Part shown: positions 35,014-44,700 of the stretch, in pieces
Numbering within the stretch: position 1 is the stretch's first letter
How the letters are laid out: every line of letters begins with the position of its first letter
Assembly (NCBI GenBank): GCA_016791105.1
Contig: JAEUNM010000001.1
Coordinates: 29,591 to 93,590, forward strand
Direction: 5' to 3'
Length of the DNA stretch: 64,000 bases
Source: Rhodocyclaceae bacterium
GTDB taxonomy: Bacteria > Pseudomonadota > Gammaproteobacteria > Burkholderiales > Rhodocyclaceae
Position numbers and translations under genes: made by a program
Notes under the pieces: model-generated
The model's database searches: none
What the model was told of the DNA's origin: nothing
Seen by the model: only the letters and a program-made list of their open reading frames with translations

Positions 35014-36945
35014 GTGAAACCGTTTGCAGATCTTGTCGTTCCGGTCCTTGCGCTGCCGCGTCCGGCCAAGCGCATCGTTGCCATGTCGGTTGACGTCAGC
35101 CTGTGCGTGCTGTGCTTGTGGTTCGCGCTCTATTTGCGGCTGGGCGAATTCGTGGCCCTGTCCGGCAATACGCTCATCGCAGCTTTCGTATCGGTTGCAC
35201 TGGCACTGCCGCTGTTCATAGTGTCCGGACTGTACCGCGCGATATTCCGTTACAGCGGATGGCCGGCCCTGTTGAGCGTGGCGCGTGCCGTTGCGATTTA
35301 CGGACTTGCCTTTGCCGCGATTTATACGGCGATAGGCATAGTCGATGTACCGCGCACCGTTGGCCTGATCCAGCCCATATTGCTGCTGCTTACGGTGGGG
35401 GCAACGCGGGCGCTCGCCCGGCTTTGGCTGAGCGAACATTACCAGCGCCTGCTCAGTCTGGCGGCACTTCCCAAGGCACTCATTTATGGTGCCGGCAGCG
35501 CCGGGCGGCAACTCGCGGCCGCGATGGCAAATAGTTACGAAATGCGGCTGGTCGGGTTCGTAGACGACGACGAGCGCCTGCATGGCCATGTTTTGAACGG
35601 CTTGCCCATCTATGGCCCGGCCGATGTGCCCGGACTGGTGACAACTCTGAACGTAAAAAGCGTTCTGCTGGCCATGCCATCGCTCGGGCGCACGCGGCGG
35701 AACGAAATCATCGAACGCATGCGCAATGTCAGGGTGTCCATTCGCACCTTGCCGGGACCTATCGAATTGCCCAGTGGCAAGTTGGGTATTTCCGATGTGC
35801 GCGAACTGGATATCGACGACTTGCTCGGTCGCGAACCGGTGTTACCCAACCACCTTTTGCTGGCGCGCAACATTCAGGGCAAGGTAGTCCTGGTGACCGG
35901 CGCCGGAGGATCGATAGGCGGGGAATTGAGCCGACAAATCGTGAAGCTGGGTCCGGCGATCCTGTTACTCGTTGAGCACAGCGAATATGCGCTTTACGCA
36001 ATTCACCAGGAACTCGAACAAAAGCTGGCTGCGTCCGCCACCAGACTTGTACCCCTGCTCGCTTCAGTTCAGGACCGCGACAGAATGTGCTCGATCATGT
36101 CGGCCTGGCGACCTGTGACGGTATATCACGCTGCGGCTTACAAGCACGTACCCCTGGTCGAACATAACCCAGCCGAGGGCCTGCGCAACAATGTGTTCGG
36201 AACGCTGAATTCGGCGCTTGCGGCCGCGCAATGCGGTGTCTGCGATTTTGTGCTGGTCAGTACGGACAAGGCAGTGCGGCCCATGAACGTCATGGGGGCA
36301 AGCAAACGGCTGGCGGAAATGGTCCTGCAGGCTCTGGCGGGAACGCAATGCGTGACACGCTTTGCGATTGTCCGGTTCGGCAACGTGCTGGGCTCATCGG
36401 GCTCTGTGGTACCGAAATTTCGCCAACAAATCCGCGATGGAGGTCCCATTACGCTGACCCATCCGGAAATCACCCGCTATTTCATGACCATACCGGAAGC
36501 CGCGCAATTGGTCATTCAGGCCGGCGCGATGGCCAAAGGTGGCGAAGTGTTCATGCTGGACATGGGTGAGCCGGTACGCATCGTCGAATTGGCGCGCCGC
36601 ATGATCGAACTGTCCGGCCTCAGCGTCAAAGACGAACGCGATCCGGACGGCGACATCGCAATCGAAATCACCGGCCTGCGTCCGGGCGAGAAGCTATACG
36701 AGGAACTGCTGATCGGAAATGACGTGATGCCCACCTCGCATGCACGCATTGTCCGGGCGAACGAGGATTTCCTGACTTGGCGGCAACTTGAGCCTGAACT
36801 GCAGATGCTCGACAGTGCACTTCGCGGCAATGACTTGCAGGCATTGCGGCATTTGCTTGAACGGCTCGTTACTGGTTACGACCCCAACGGCGGTATCGTG
36901 GACTGGGTTTGGCTGCAACAAGGCACTGAATCCCTTGCTAGCTAG
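35014..36945 (+). CDS. wbpM: Membrane UDP-sugar 4,6-dehydratase (WbpM/CapD family)
   Basis: A 643-residue protein with four N-terminal transmembrane helices (about 20-135), a CoA-binding-like Rossmann region (IYGAGSAGRQLA), and a C-terminal dehydratase domain. That domain has GAGGSIGGELSRQ (cofactor loop), YHAAAYKHVPLVEHNP and STDKAVRPMNVMGASK. Met replaces the usual catalytic Tyr, giving the Ser-Met-Lys arrangement known for WbpM. It removes water from UDP-GlcNAc to give the 4-keto-6-deoxy sugar used by the reductase upstream. The GTG at 35014 was chosen because AAAGGA precedes it; an earlier in-frame GTG at 34951 would overlap the transferase gene. Last gene of the cluster. Confidence 0.92.
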   Translation: MKPFADLVVPVLALPRPAKRIVAMSVDVSLCVLCLWFALYLRLGEFVALSGNTLIAAFVSVALALPLFIVSGLYRAIFRYSGWPALLSVARAVAIYGLAFAAIYTAIGIVDVPRTVGLIQPILLLLTVGATRALARLWLSEHYQRLLSLAALPKALIYGAGSAGRQLAAAMANSYEMRLVGFVDDDERLHGHVLNGLPIYGPADVPGLVTTLNVKSVLLAMPSLGRTRRNEIIERMRNVRVSIRTLPGPIELPSGKLGISDVRELDIDDLLGREPVLPNHLLLARNIQGKVVLVTGAGGSIGGELSRQIVKLGPAILLLVEHSEYALYAIHQELEQKLAASATRLVPLLASVQDRDRMCSIMSAWRPVTVYHAAAYKHVPLVEHNPAEGLRNNVFGTLNSALAAAQCGVCDFVLVSTDKAVRPMNVMGASKRLAEMVLQALAGTQCVTRFAIVRFGNVLGSSGSVVPKFRQQIRDGGPITLTHPEITRYFMTIPEAAQLVIQAGAMAKGGEVFMLDMGEPVRIVELARRMIELSGLSVKDERDPDGDIAIEITGLRPGEKLYEELLIGNDVMPTSHARIVRANEDFLTWRQLEPELQMLDSALRGNDLQALRHLLERLVTGYDPNGGIVDWVWLQQGTESLAS

Positions 36946-37045
36946 CAAAGCGCCTGACCGTCAATTTGCCGGCGTGCGGCACCCCTTCGGGCGCCGCTCC
37001 AAGTGCCTGGCGGTGCCGGTAGGACGCGCAGCCGGGCATTTTTGA

Positions 37046-39742
37046 CTAGCGATCCTGTCGTTCGCCGCGTCGATCCTGTTTGTCGCGCTGTTCCTGGCGT
37101 CGCTCCGGCTGTGCCGGTGGGGGCGCCTCGCGCCTGGGCGCGGCCTGGGCTGCTTCGTGGCGCGGGGCGGGCTGGGCCGCTGGCGCTTGATATTGTGGGG
37201 CGGCGAAGGGCGATGCCTGACGCGCCGGGGCCGGCGCTTCGTCGTGGCGTCGTTCGGGCCGCGCGGGGGCGTCCGGTTCCCGTCTGGCTGCGGGCTGGAA
37301 TGTGTCGCGCCGCGGCGCGGCCATCGGTTCGGGCGCCGCCTGAGGTTGCGGGCGCGCGAACGGCGACCCCTGCGGCGCCGACGCGCGCGGCTCCTCGTGT
37401 GGTACGGGCGGTTGCGCGTAGGGCCGCGGGGCATGCGGCGCTTCGCCTTGCTGCGGCTGAGGCGGCGCAGCGGGCGCGGCGCCGCCGAAGGGCTGGTTGC
37501 GCCGCGGCCAGTTTTCGCCGCCGGGCGTATTGCCGTCGTTGCCATCGCGAGCCGGGAATACGCGCCGTTCCGGTTGCGCCGATGCCGGACGTGGTGGGCT
37601 GTCCTGGTAGCGCACGGGCGCTTGCGGGACGCCTGCCGGGGCAGGCTGGGGCGCGGCCGCGGGTGGGTTGGCCGCCTCCGGTTGATTGGCCGGCCTGTCG
37701 CGCCGGCCGTCGCGCACGAAGGGGTTGGGTGCCGCGTCCGGTGGCTGCGGGGCGGGTCTGTCGGCGCGTGGGGCGGGCGCATAATGTGTCGGGCCGCGCG
37801 GCGTTTCGCCTTGCTGCGGCTGGGGTTGTGCGGCCGGTGCTGCGCCGGCGCCGTAGGGCTGGTAACGCCGTGGCCAGGTTTCGCCGGCGGGGGGATTGCC
37901 ATCGTTTCCATCGCGAGCCGGGAATCCTCGCCGCTCCGCTTGCGCCGGCGCTTGCGGTGCGGCCTCGCGCTGCGCCCGGTCAAACGGTCCCGGAACCGGA
38001 TTCGGCCGTGCTGCATCGGGCTGCGTGGCGCTTCCGTCGCGCCGTACATTGACCGGCTCGGGCTGGTAACGCTGTATGCGCGGCGCCCGATCCGGCGCTT
38101 CCATGGCGGGGCTGCCGGCGACAGGCGCCTCGCGTCCGCCGTTGCCGTGCTCGCGCCGGGTGTCGATCACGCGCACGGCGGGAAGGGTGGCGGCCGTGCC
38201 AATCGCGGCGCCGGTATTGCCTGCGGCGTCGCGCCCGGGTTCGCCACGCCGCTCGCGCCAGTCGCGCCGGCGGGCGTCCAGCGGTGCGCCGGCGCCCGGC
38301 ACCTGTCCGCCCTGTCGGGCATAGCTTTGCGCCAGGGCATCGTTTGCGGCGGCTGGCTGGGGCGGCGTCATGGTCGCTACGGCGGGCCGTTCGTGCGCTC
38401 GCACGCCGGCCGGTGTGCGGGCAAAGCGCGCTGCGCCGAACAGGCTTTGTTGTACCGGCGCGATGGCCGGCGCGCCGCCGACTATTCGCGCATCGTTGAT
38501 ATGTTCGCGATCGACGCGGTGGAAATGCCGGTCGACCGGTTCGCCGCGCACGAATGCGTCCGGCGCGACGGCGGTAAATGCCTGGTGGCGGTGGCGATTG
38601 ACGTAGGGGTTGTCGTATCGGTTGCCGCTGCCCTGAATGATGACCGTGCTGTTGATGCGCTCCACATAGCGCGGGCTGGCGGCGTAGGCGGGCCGCCAGG
38701 ATTCGCCCGGCCCGAGCGGATACCAGGCCACCCCGCTGCCGGAACCGAAAGCCAGGCTCCAGCTGCTGTGGCTGCCCCCGCCGCCCACGAAAGCCACCAG
38801 TGCGGGCGCATACACCGGCCGTTCGTGGCGGATACCGCGGCCGGGCACCCAGCACCAGCGGTTTTCGAACTGCACCCAGCGCCCGTAGTGGAAGGGCGCG
38901 AAGCCCCAGGGCGCATCGTCTATCCAGGTCCAGCCCCAGGGCGCTACCCAGGCCCAGTGGCCGTAACGGTAGGGCGCCCAGTCCGCCGCGGCATTGCGCG
39001 GTATCCACACCGGGCCGTAGTCATTGGTGTCCAGCCAATTGCCGTAACTGTCCAGTTGTTCGTATCCGACCACTTCGCGCGGCAGGTAGCGCGCGGCGTA
39101 GGACTGATCTTCGATGCGGTCGCGTTGTTGCGCCCAATCGTCGAAAGCATCGCGCGGCGGGTAATCGGTGGCGGCAATCTGGATCAGCCCGGTGCCCGTG
39201 AAGCTGACCAGTTGCGGTGCGGCGATGGGATATTCGTTGCCGTCGCCATAGGCGCGTCCGCTGCCGCGCTGCACGCGCACCGTGGTCATGGAACCATCGG
39301 GTGCGACGTCGAGCCGATATTCGCCCGGTTCGTGCAGCACGAAGGCCAGATTGGGGGTGTCGATTTCAAACGGCTGGCCCGGCCGCAGATCGCGCACGCG
39401 CAGGTTCAGCGTGCCCTGCGCCAGTTTGAGCTGGGTGATGTCGTCACCCAGGTTGAGAATTTCCAGGCTGGTATTGCTGCCTAGCCGCAGCGCGCTGGAG
39501 CCGGCGTGCAATTCCGCGCGCGCGCCCTGGTCGGCCCAGATGCGGTCGCCCGTGGTGAGCGGACGATTCAGTTCCGCGTAGGCCCAGTCGTCCGTGCCGG
39601 CCGGGGCGAAGGTGACGCTGCCGTCGAAATGGTTCAGGCGCGCAACCCGTCCGGGCGGATCGGCCTGGGCGAGGGCGGTGCCGCAGATCAGGAATAGTGC
39701 CAGTCCCAGCAAGCGCTGCTGCAGGATGGTGAAAGTGGTCAT
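37046..39742 (-). CDS. FecR/DUF6600-like secreted protein with long Pro/Arg-rich tail
   Basis: An 898-residue protein with a signal peptide (cut near GTALA|QA). Residues about 30-170 form a FecR-like domain (GSVTFAPAG, LTTGDRIWADQGARAELHAG). Residues about 190-400 are tryptophan- and tyrosine-rich (WAPYRYGHWAWVAPWGWTW, WCWVPG), the DUF6600 pattern. From about 400 the sequence is low-complexity Pro/Ala/Gln/Arg and probably disordered. It holds two copies of a segment built on FPARDGNDGN, WPRR and PQPQQGE about 121 codons apart. Likely an envelope or surface protein; function unknown. It converges with the polysaccharide cluster 100 bases away. Confidence 0.82.
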   Translation of the reverse strand: MTTFTILQQRLLGLALFLICGTALAQADPPGRVARLNHFDGSVTFAPAGTDDWAYAELNRPLTTGDRIWADQGARAELHAGSSALRLGSNTSLEILNLGDDITQLKLAQGTLNLRVRDLRPGQPFEIDTPNLAFVLHEPGEYRLDVAPDGSMTTVRVQRGSGRAYGDGNEYPIAAPQLVSFTGTGLIQIAATDYPPRDAFDDWAQQRDRIEDQSYAARYLPREVVGYEQLDSYGNWLDTNDYGPVWIPRNAAADWAPYRYGHWAWVAPWGWTWIDDAPWGFAPFHYGRWVQFENRWCWVPGRGIRHERPVYAPALVAFVGGGGSHSSWSLAFGSGSGVAWYPLGPGESWRPAYAASPRYVERINSTVIIQGSGNRYDNPYVNRHRHQAFTAVAPDAFVRGEPVDRHFHRVDREHINDARIVGGAPAIAPVQQSLFGAARFARTPAGVRAHERPAVATMTPPQPAAANDALAQSYARQGGQVPGAGAPLDARRRDWRERRGEPGRDAAGNTGAAIGTAATLPAVRVIDTRREHGNGGREAPVAGSPAMEAPDRAPRIQRYQPEPVNVRRDGSATQPDAARPNPVPGPFDRAQREAAPQAPAQAERRGFPARDGNDGNPPAGETWPRRYQPYGAGAAPAAQPQPQQGETPRGPTHYAPAPRADRPAPQPPDAAPNPFVRDGRRDRPANQPEAANPPAAAPQPAPAGVPQAPVRYQDSPPRPASAQPERRVFPARDGNDGNTPGGENWPRRNQPFGGAAPAAPPQPQQGEAPHAPRPYAQPPVPHEEPRASAPQGSPFARPQPQAAPEPMAAPRRDTFQPAARREPDAPARPERRHDEAPAPARQASPFAAPQYQAPAAQPAPRHEAAQAAPRREAPPPAQPERRQEQRDKQDRRGERQDR

Positions 39743-39922
39743 TGCAAAGTCTCCGCAAGCTTGCCGTAGCCCAATGAACGTGCGGCCCGGTTGCAATGAT
39801 GACGCGCGACCGCCCCAAGTTGTTGCGGAATGTTTGTCGCAAAGTCGGGAATTGCGTAAGTGGATATTCAGCGTGGCGGCGCGTGCGGCGCAATGCGCAT
39901 TGCATGGCGCCCGGCCTGCGGG

Positions 39923-41779
39923 TCACTCCGGGGCGGAAGCCGCTACCCGGTGCAGGGCTTCGTGCAGGCGTGCGCGCAGGCCGCTGGCGCGCCGGGTGGG
40001 GCGCTGGCAGGCGGCGCTGAGGGCGGCTTCCGAGCCGGCCAGTGTCAGTACTTTTCTGGCTCGGGTAATGGCCGTATAGACCAATTCGCGCGTCAATACC
40101 GGGCTGGCGGGGTCCGGCAGCACCACGCAGGCGTGGTCGAATTCCGACCCTTGCGCCTTGTGCACGCTCATGGCCCAGGCGCTGGCATGTTCGGGCAGGC
40201 GTGCCGGCGCGAAGGCCGCGAAACTGCCGTCACGGCGGGGGAATTGCACGGTCAGGCCTTGCGCCCCGGCCGGCATGCAGATGCCGATGTCGCCATTGAA
40301 CAAGCCCAGTCCATAGTCATTACTCAGGATGAGTACCGGCCGGCCCGGATACCAGGCGGACGGCAGCCCGGGATCGGCCGCGTGGGCGATGGCGGCGCGC
40401 ATGTGGCGCTCCAGCAGGGTATTGAGCGCATCCACTCCCTGTGCGCCGGCATAGACCGCGCACAGTACGCGGAACATTTCGAAAGCGCGAAACAGTCTGG
40501 CCGGGTCGGAGGGTGTCTCGCGTACGCTTTGCGCGTAGGCGCGGTAGCGGGCAAGCATCAATTCCAGTAATTTCGGCTCGACTTCGCGTAGCGGCGCACT
40601 GCGGTCGTCCTGCAGCCACAACAGTTCCGCGGGATTTGCCGCGTCGATGGCCTGTTTGGCCGTGTCGGCATCGCCCTCACGCAATGCGGCGGCAAGCCGG
40701 CCTATGCCGGAATGGGCGGGGAAGCGCCAGCTTTCGGTCAGGAACACCACCTTGCCCGCCAGCGCGGCATTACCGCTGCCGCCGGCGGCCGGCGCGGCGG
40801 CGCCCGTTCCGGTGAGATCGGCCAGTTCCAACCAGCGCGCGGCCGGCCACACCGGCTCGGCGCATAGTTCGGCGAATACGGCGCCGGCTTCCACGGCGGC
40901 GAGCTGGTCCTTGTCGCCCAGCAGCACCAGACGGGCGTCGGGCCGCACAGCGTCGGCAAGCCGGGTAGCCAGGGCAACATCCAGCATGGACGCTTCGTCC
41001 ACCACGATCAGGTCGTAAGGCAGCGGGTGCTCGGCATCATGGCGGAAACGGCCGCTGGCCCGGGTTACGCCGAGCAGCCTATGCACCGTATAGGCTTCGG
41101 TCGGCAGGCGGGCGGCCAGTTCGGCGGGCAGGCGCTGGGCGCCTTTGGCCAGTGCTTCCAGCATGCGCGCGGCGGCTTTGCCGGTGGGGGCCGCGAGCGC
41201 CACGCGCAATTCAGGATCCAGCTCCAGCAACACGCCCAGTACCGCCGCCACGGTATGGGTTTTGCCGGTGCCGGGGCCACCGCTCACGATGGCGAAGCGG
41301 CCCGTGACGGCTGCCGCGGCGGCCAATTTTTGCCAGTCCGGCTGCGCCGGATTGCCTGCGAAAAGTTCGGCCAGACGGGTTGCCACAGTTTTGCGCGCGT
41401 CTGGACTGAGCGCGATGTTTACCTGCGCGCGGCGCACCAGATTTTCGGCCAGCCGGCACTCGTAGTCGTAATAGCGGCGCAGGTAAAGCCTATCCCCGGC
41501 GTCGAGCAGCAGCGGGCGTATTTCCGTCTGATCCGGCGTGCCGGCCACGCCGCTCGCCAACAGGGCGGCGCGCCAGGCGGCGGCGCTCGTGGCGGTATCG
41601 GCAAGATCGGACAGGTGCACGCAGACGTGTCCCGCGCTGGTCGCCACGCTCACTGCCTGCGCGGCACGCTCGACGAGCCTGCAGCAGCCCTCGTCGGCGC
41701 CCAGTTCTTGCGCCCAGCGGCCGGCATAACGCGCGAAGTGCTGCGCCAGTTCGGTGGCGGGATCGGCGCCGCGGCTCAT
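39923..41779 (-). CDS. recD: RecBCD subunit RecD, 5'-3' helicase
   Basis: A 618-residue superfamily 1 helicase. Walker A SGGPGTGKTHT at about 166-176; LAAPTGKAAARM (motif Ia); VVDEASMLD (Walker B); LLGDKDQL (motif III); VHKAQGSEFDHA and VYTAITRARK (motifs V-VI). It is the fast 5'-3' motor of RecBCD, used in double-strand break repair and degradation of foreign DNA. It starts at MSRGADPATELAQ and overlaps recB by four bases. Length is normal for RecD. Confidence 0.95.
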   Translation of the reverse strand: MSRGADPATELAQHFARYAGRWAQELGADEGCCRLVERAAQAVSVATSAGHVCVHLSDLADTATSAAAWRAALLASGVAGTPDQTEIRPLLLDAGDRLYLRRYYDYECRLAENLVRRAQVNIALSPDARKTVATRLAELFAGNPAQPDWQKLAAAAAVTGRFAIVSGGPGTGKTHTVAAVLGVLLELDPELRVALAAPTGKAAARMLEALAKGAQRLPAELAARLPTEAYTVHRLLGVTRASGRFRHDAEHPLPYDLIVVDEASMLDVALATRLADAVRPDARLVLLGDKDQLAAVEAGAVFAELCAEPVWPAARWLELADLTGTGAAAPAAGGSGNAALAGKVVFLTESWRFPAHSGIGRLAAALREGDADTAKQAIDAANPAELLWLQDDRSAPLREVEPKLLELMLARYRAYAQSVRETPSDPARLFRAFEMFRVLCAVYAGAQGVDALNTLLERHMRAAIAHAADPGLPSAWYPGRPVLILSNDYGLGLFNGDIGICMPAGAQGLTVQFPRRDGSFAAFAPARLPEHASAWAMSVHKAQGSEFDHACVVLPDPASPVLTRELVYTAITRARKVLTLAGSEAALSAACQRPTRRASGLRARLHEALHRVAASAPE

Positions 41780-44700
41780 GCTCCATCTCCGGTGAGCAAT
41801 TGGTCCAGGCTCGCCAGGGCCTGGGCGTCCGGGCGATGGGCATACACGCCCAGCGGCCGGCCAGCGCCGTCTTTCCAGTGCGGCCGCACGCCGCGCACGA
41901 ACAGGTAGAACACGCCGCCGAAATCGCGCTCCACGTCGAAATCCGGCAGGCGGCGCGCGAGGTGGCGCAGCAGCGCAACGCAGTAAATGAGGTATTGCAG
42001 GTGGTAGCCGTGTTCGTGCATGGCCGCGGTGAGCGCCGGCGCGGCGTAATTTTCGGCGGCGTGGCCCAGATGGTTGGATTTCCAGTCGAGCAGGTAGTAG
42101 CGTCCGTCGTGGCGGAAAACCAGATCCATATAGCCTTTCAGATAGCCCTGCAATTCGGCCGTGCCCAGCCGCGGCAGGGCGTAGCCGTGGCGGGCGGCCC
42201 ATTGCGGCAGTGCGGCCAGGCTGGCGGGGCGGGCGGGCAGGTGGAAGCCCATTTCCACGCAGCGCTCGGACCGGGCTATCTTTTGCAGCGCAAGTCCGTC
42301 GGCGAGCGGTGTGGCGCATACGTCGCCCAGCATGCGACGCAACATCTGGCTGTGCTGGGCGGCCTGCTCGCGTTCGCGCTGCGGCTGCGGGTGGCGCGCC
42401 AGCGCCGCGGCGATGGCTGCATCCCAGCCCTGCGGCTGGGTGAAGTCGATGGCCTCGAAGGCGGCGTGCATGCAATCGCCGGCCGCCGGGCCGCGCGGAA
42501 AGCGCAGCACGTCGTCGGGCGGCAGTTCCGGCGGCAGGGCGGCGCGGGGCGCGGGCGTCACATGCGTGTCGTGGTCGGCGGCGGCTTCCGTGCCGGCACC
42601 GTGCTGCAGGCTGCTGAAACTCGCCATGCGCCAGCCCGGGCCCGGCACTGCGGGCAGCGCTGCGAGCTGCAGATGCGCCGATGCGTCCGCGCCTGCGGCC
42701 AGGGCTGTGCCCGGCCTGCCCGGCAGATCGAGCAATTCCACGCCCGGCAGGTTTTCCGCGTAGGCCTTCCAGGCGGCGTCGATAGCGTCGCCGGACAGTT
42801 TGTTCTGCAGCCAGGTTTCGTGCGTGGTGTTGGCGCCGGCAACCAGCCAGTTCAACAAGCTGTGCGTGCTTTCAGTCAGCGAAGGGCGCCCGAACGACGG
42901 CTTGTCATAGACACCGATAACCAAGTAGCAGCGCAGCACCGCGCGCGTGAGCGCCACGTACATGAGGCGCACTTTTTCGGCGTGGCGCTCGCGGCGGCGG
43001 GCGTCCTTGATCGACGTGTCATCGCGCGACTGCGGGCGGAAATCCATGACCAGACCGCCGCCCGCGGCGTGATATTCGATGGCATCGCCGTGCGCGGGCT
43101 GTCTGTCGTAACCGTCCCACAGAAAGGGGCAGAAGGTGAAGGCATATTCCAGCCCCTTGGATTTGTGTACGGTCACGATCTGCACCAGATTGCGGTCCGA
43201 TTCCAGCCGCAATTGCGCCGCGTCGCCGGCCTGCGGGGCGGCGCGCTGCGCGGCGAGCCAGGCCAGTTGGGCGTCCGGCGTGGTTTGTACGGACGCTTCC
43301 TGGTGCAGCAATTCCATCAGGTGCAGCAAATTGGTCATGCGCCGCTCGCCCTCGGGCAGGGCGAGCAGGCGTGCCGCGACATCCTGTTCCAGCATCCAGC
43401 GCCGCAGCGCCATGCCGGGGCCGTATTGCAGCCAATGTTCGCGGTATGTTTCCCACTTCGCCACCAGCGCCGACAGGCCTGTTTCATTTTCCGCCAGCGC
43501 CGCCAGTGCGGCCGCGTCGGCGCCCATGCACTGGGTGGATAGTGCGGCCAGCAGCAGCGGCCGCCGCCCCGGTTGCAGCATGGCGGCCAGCACCCGTTCC
43601 AATTCTTCCGCTTCGGCGCTGGCGAATACGCTGGCTTGCGACAATTCCACGCTGCCTATGGCGAGTGCCGCCAGCGCGCGTTTTATTTTGGCGGCCTGGG
43701 CATGGCTTACCACCAGTACGGCGATGTCGCCTGCCGCCAGTGGGCGCCCGTCGATGTGGATTTGTCCGGCCTGCGCGGCGGCCAGCAGGCGCGCGATTTC
43801 TGCCGCGGTGGCGTTAATCGCGCCGGCCATTGCGCTGGATCGCAGCATGGCCTGTCCGTCCGCCTGGGGCAGGCGCCACACCACCAGGTCGGCGCGGCTG
43901 CCGGCACTGATATCGACCAGTTGCGGGCGCGGCCTGGCGCCCTCCCGCACGGGCTGGAAATCCAGGCCCGGCAGGATGAAGGCGGCGGGATTGGTTGCGA
44001 ACAGCTTGTTGCAGGCGGCGATCAGCCCGGGCACTGCGCGCTGATTTTCGCCCAGCGTATAACTGGTCGCGACCTGCTGTTTGGCACCCAGGTAGGTGTG
44101 CAGGTCGGCGTTGCGGAAACTGTAAATGGCCTGTTTCGGGTCGCCGACCAGGAATAGATTGCCCGGGCGCCCGCCGTGCGCGCCGAAAATTCGATCGAAT
44201 ATGGCGAACTGCAGCGGATCGGTATCCTGGAATTCGTCTATGAGCGCGACCGAGTAGCGCTCGGCAAGCCGGGCGGCGAGCCAGGGGCAGCGCCCGCTCG
44301 CGAGCGCGTGGTGCAGATTGCCGAGCAGATCGTCGTAGGCGGCGATACGGCTTTGCCGCTTGGCCTGCGCCAGATCCTCGAGGCCGGCGTCGAGCATGCG
44401 GCGCAGCAGGTCGAGGCGGGCGCCGATCAGGGCTTGGGCCAGTTCGGCGTGCAGATCGAGCACGCTTTGTGCGGCGGAGAAAAATTCATGACTGGGCGTT
44501 ACGCACTTTTGTTTGGTGCGCTCGCTGAGCTGCGCGATGCCAAACAGCGGCATTTTTTTGGCATCGTCGCCCTGCGGCATGGCCACGGCGTCCTGGCTGA
44601 AATATTCCGCCCAGGCTGCGGCCGCCGTTTCTACCGCCGCGGCCTTGTAGGTGGTTCCGTTCAGTTGCGATAGCCCCGCCAGCAGCACGTCGGGCACGGC

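Noticed and set aside
37157..39484. 775-codon plus-strand frame opposite the FecR-like gene
   Set aside because: It is a GC-driven shadow: it has no signal peptide or domain, while the minus frame has a signal peptide, FecR and DUF6600 features.
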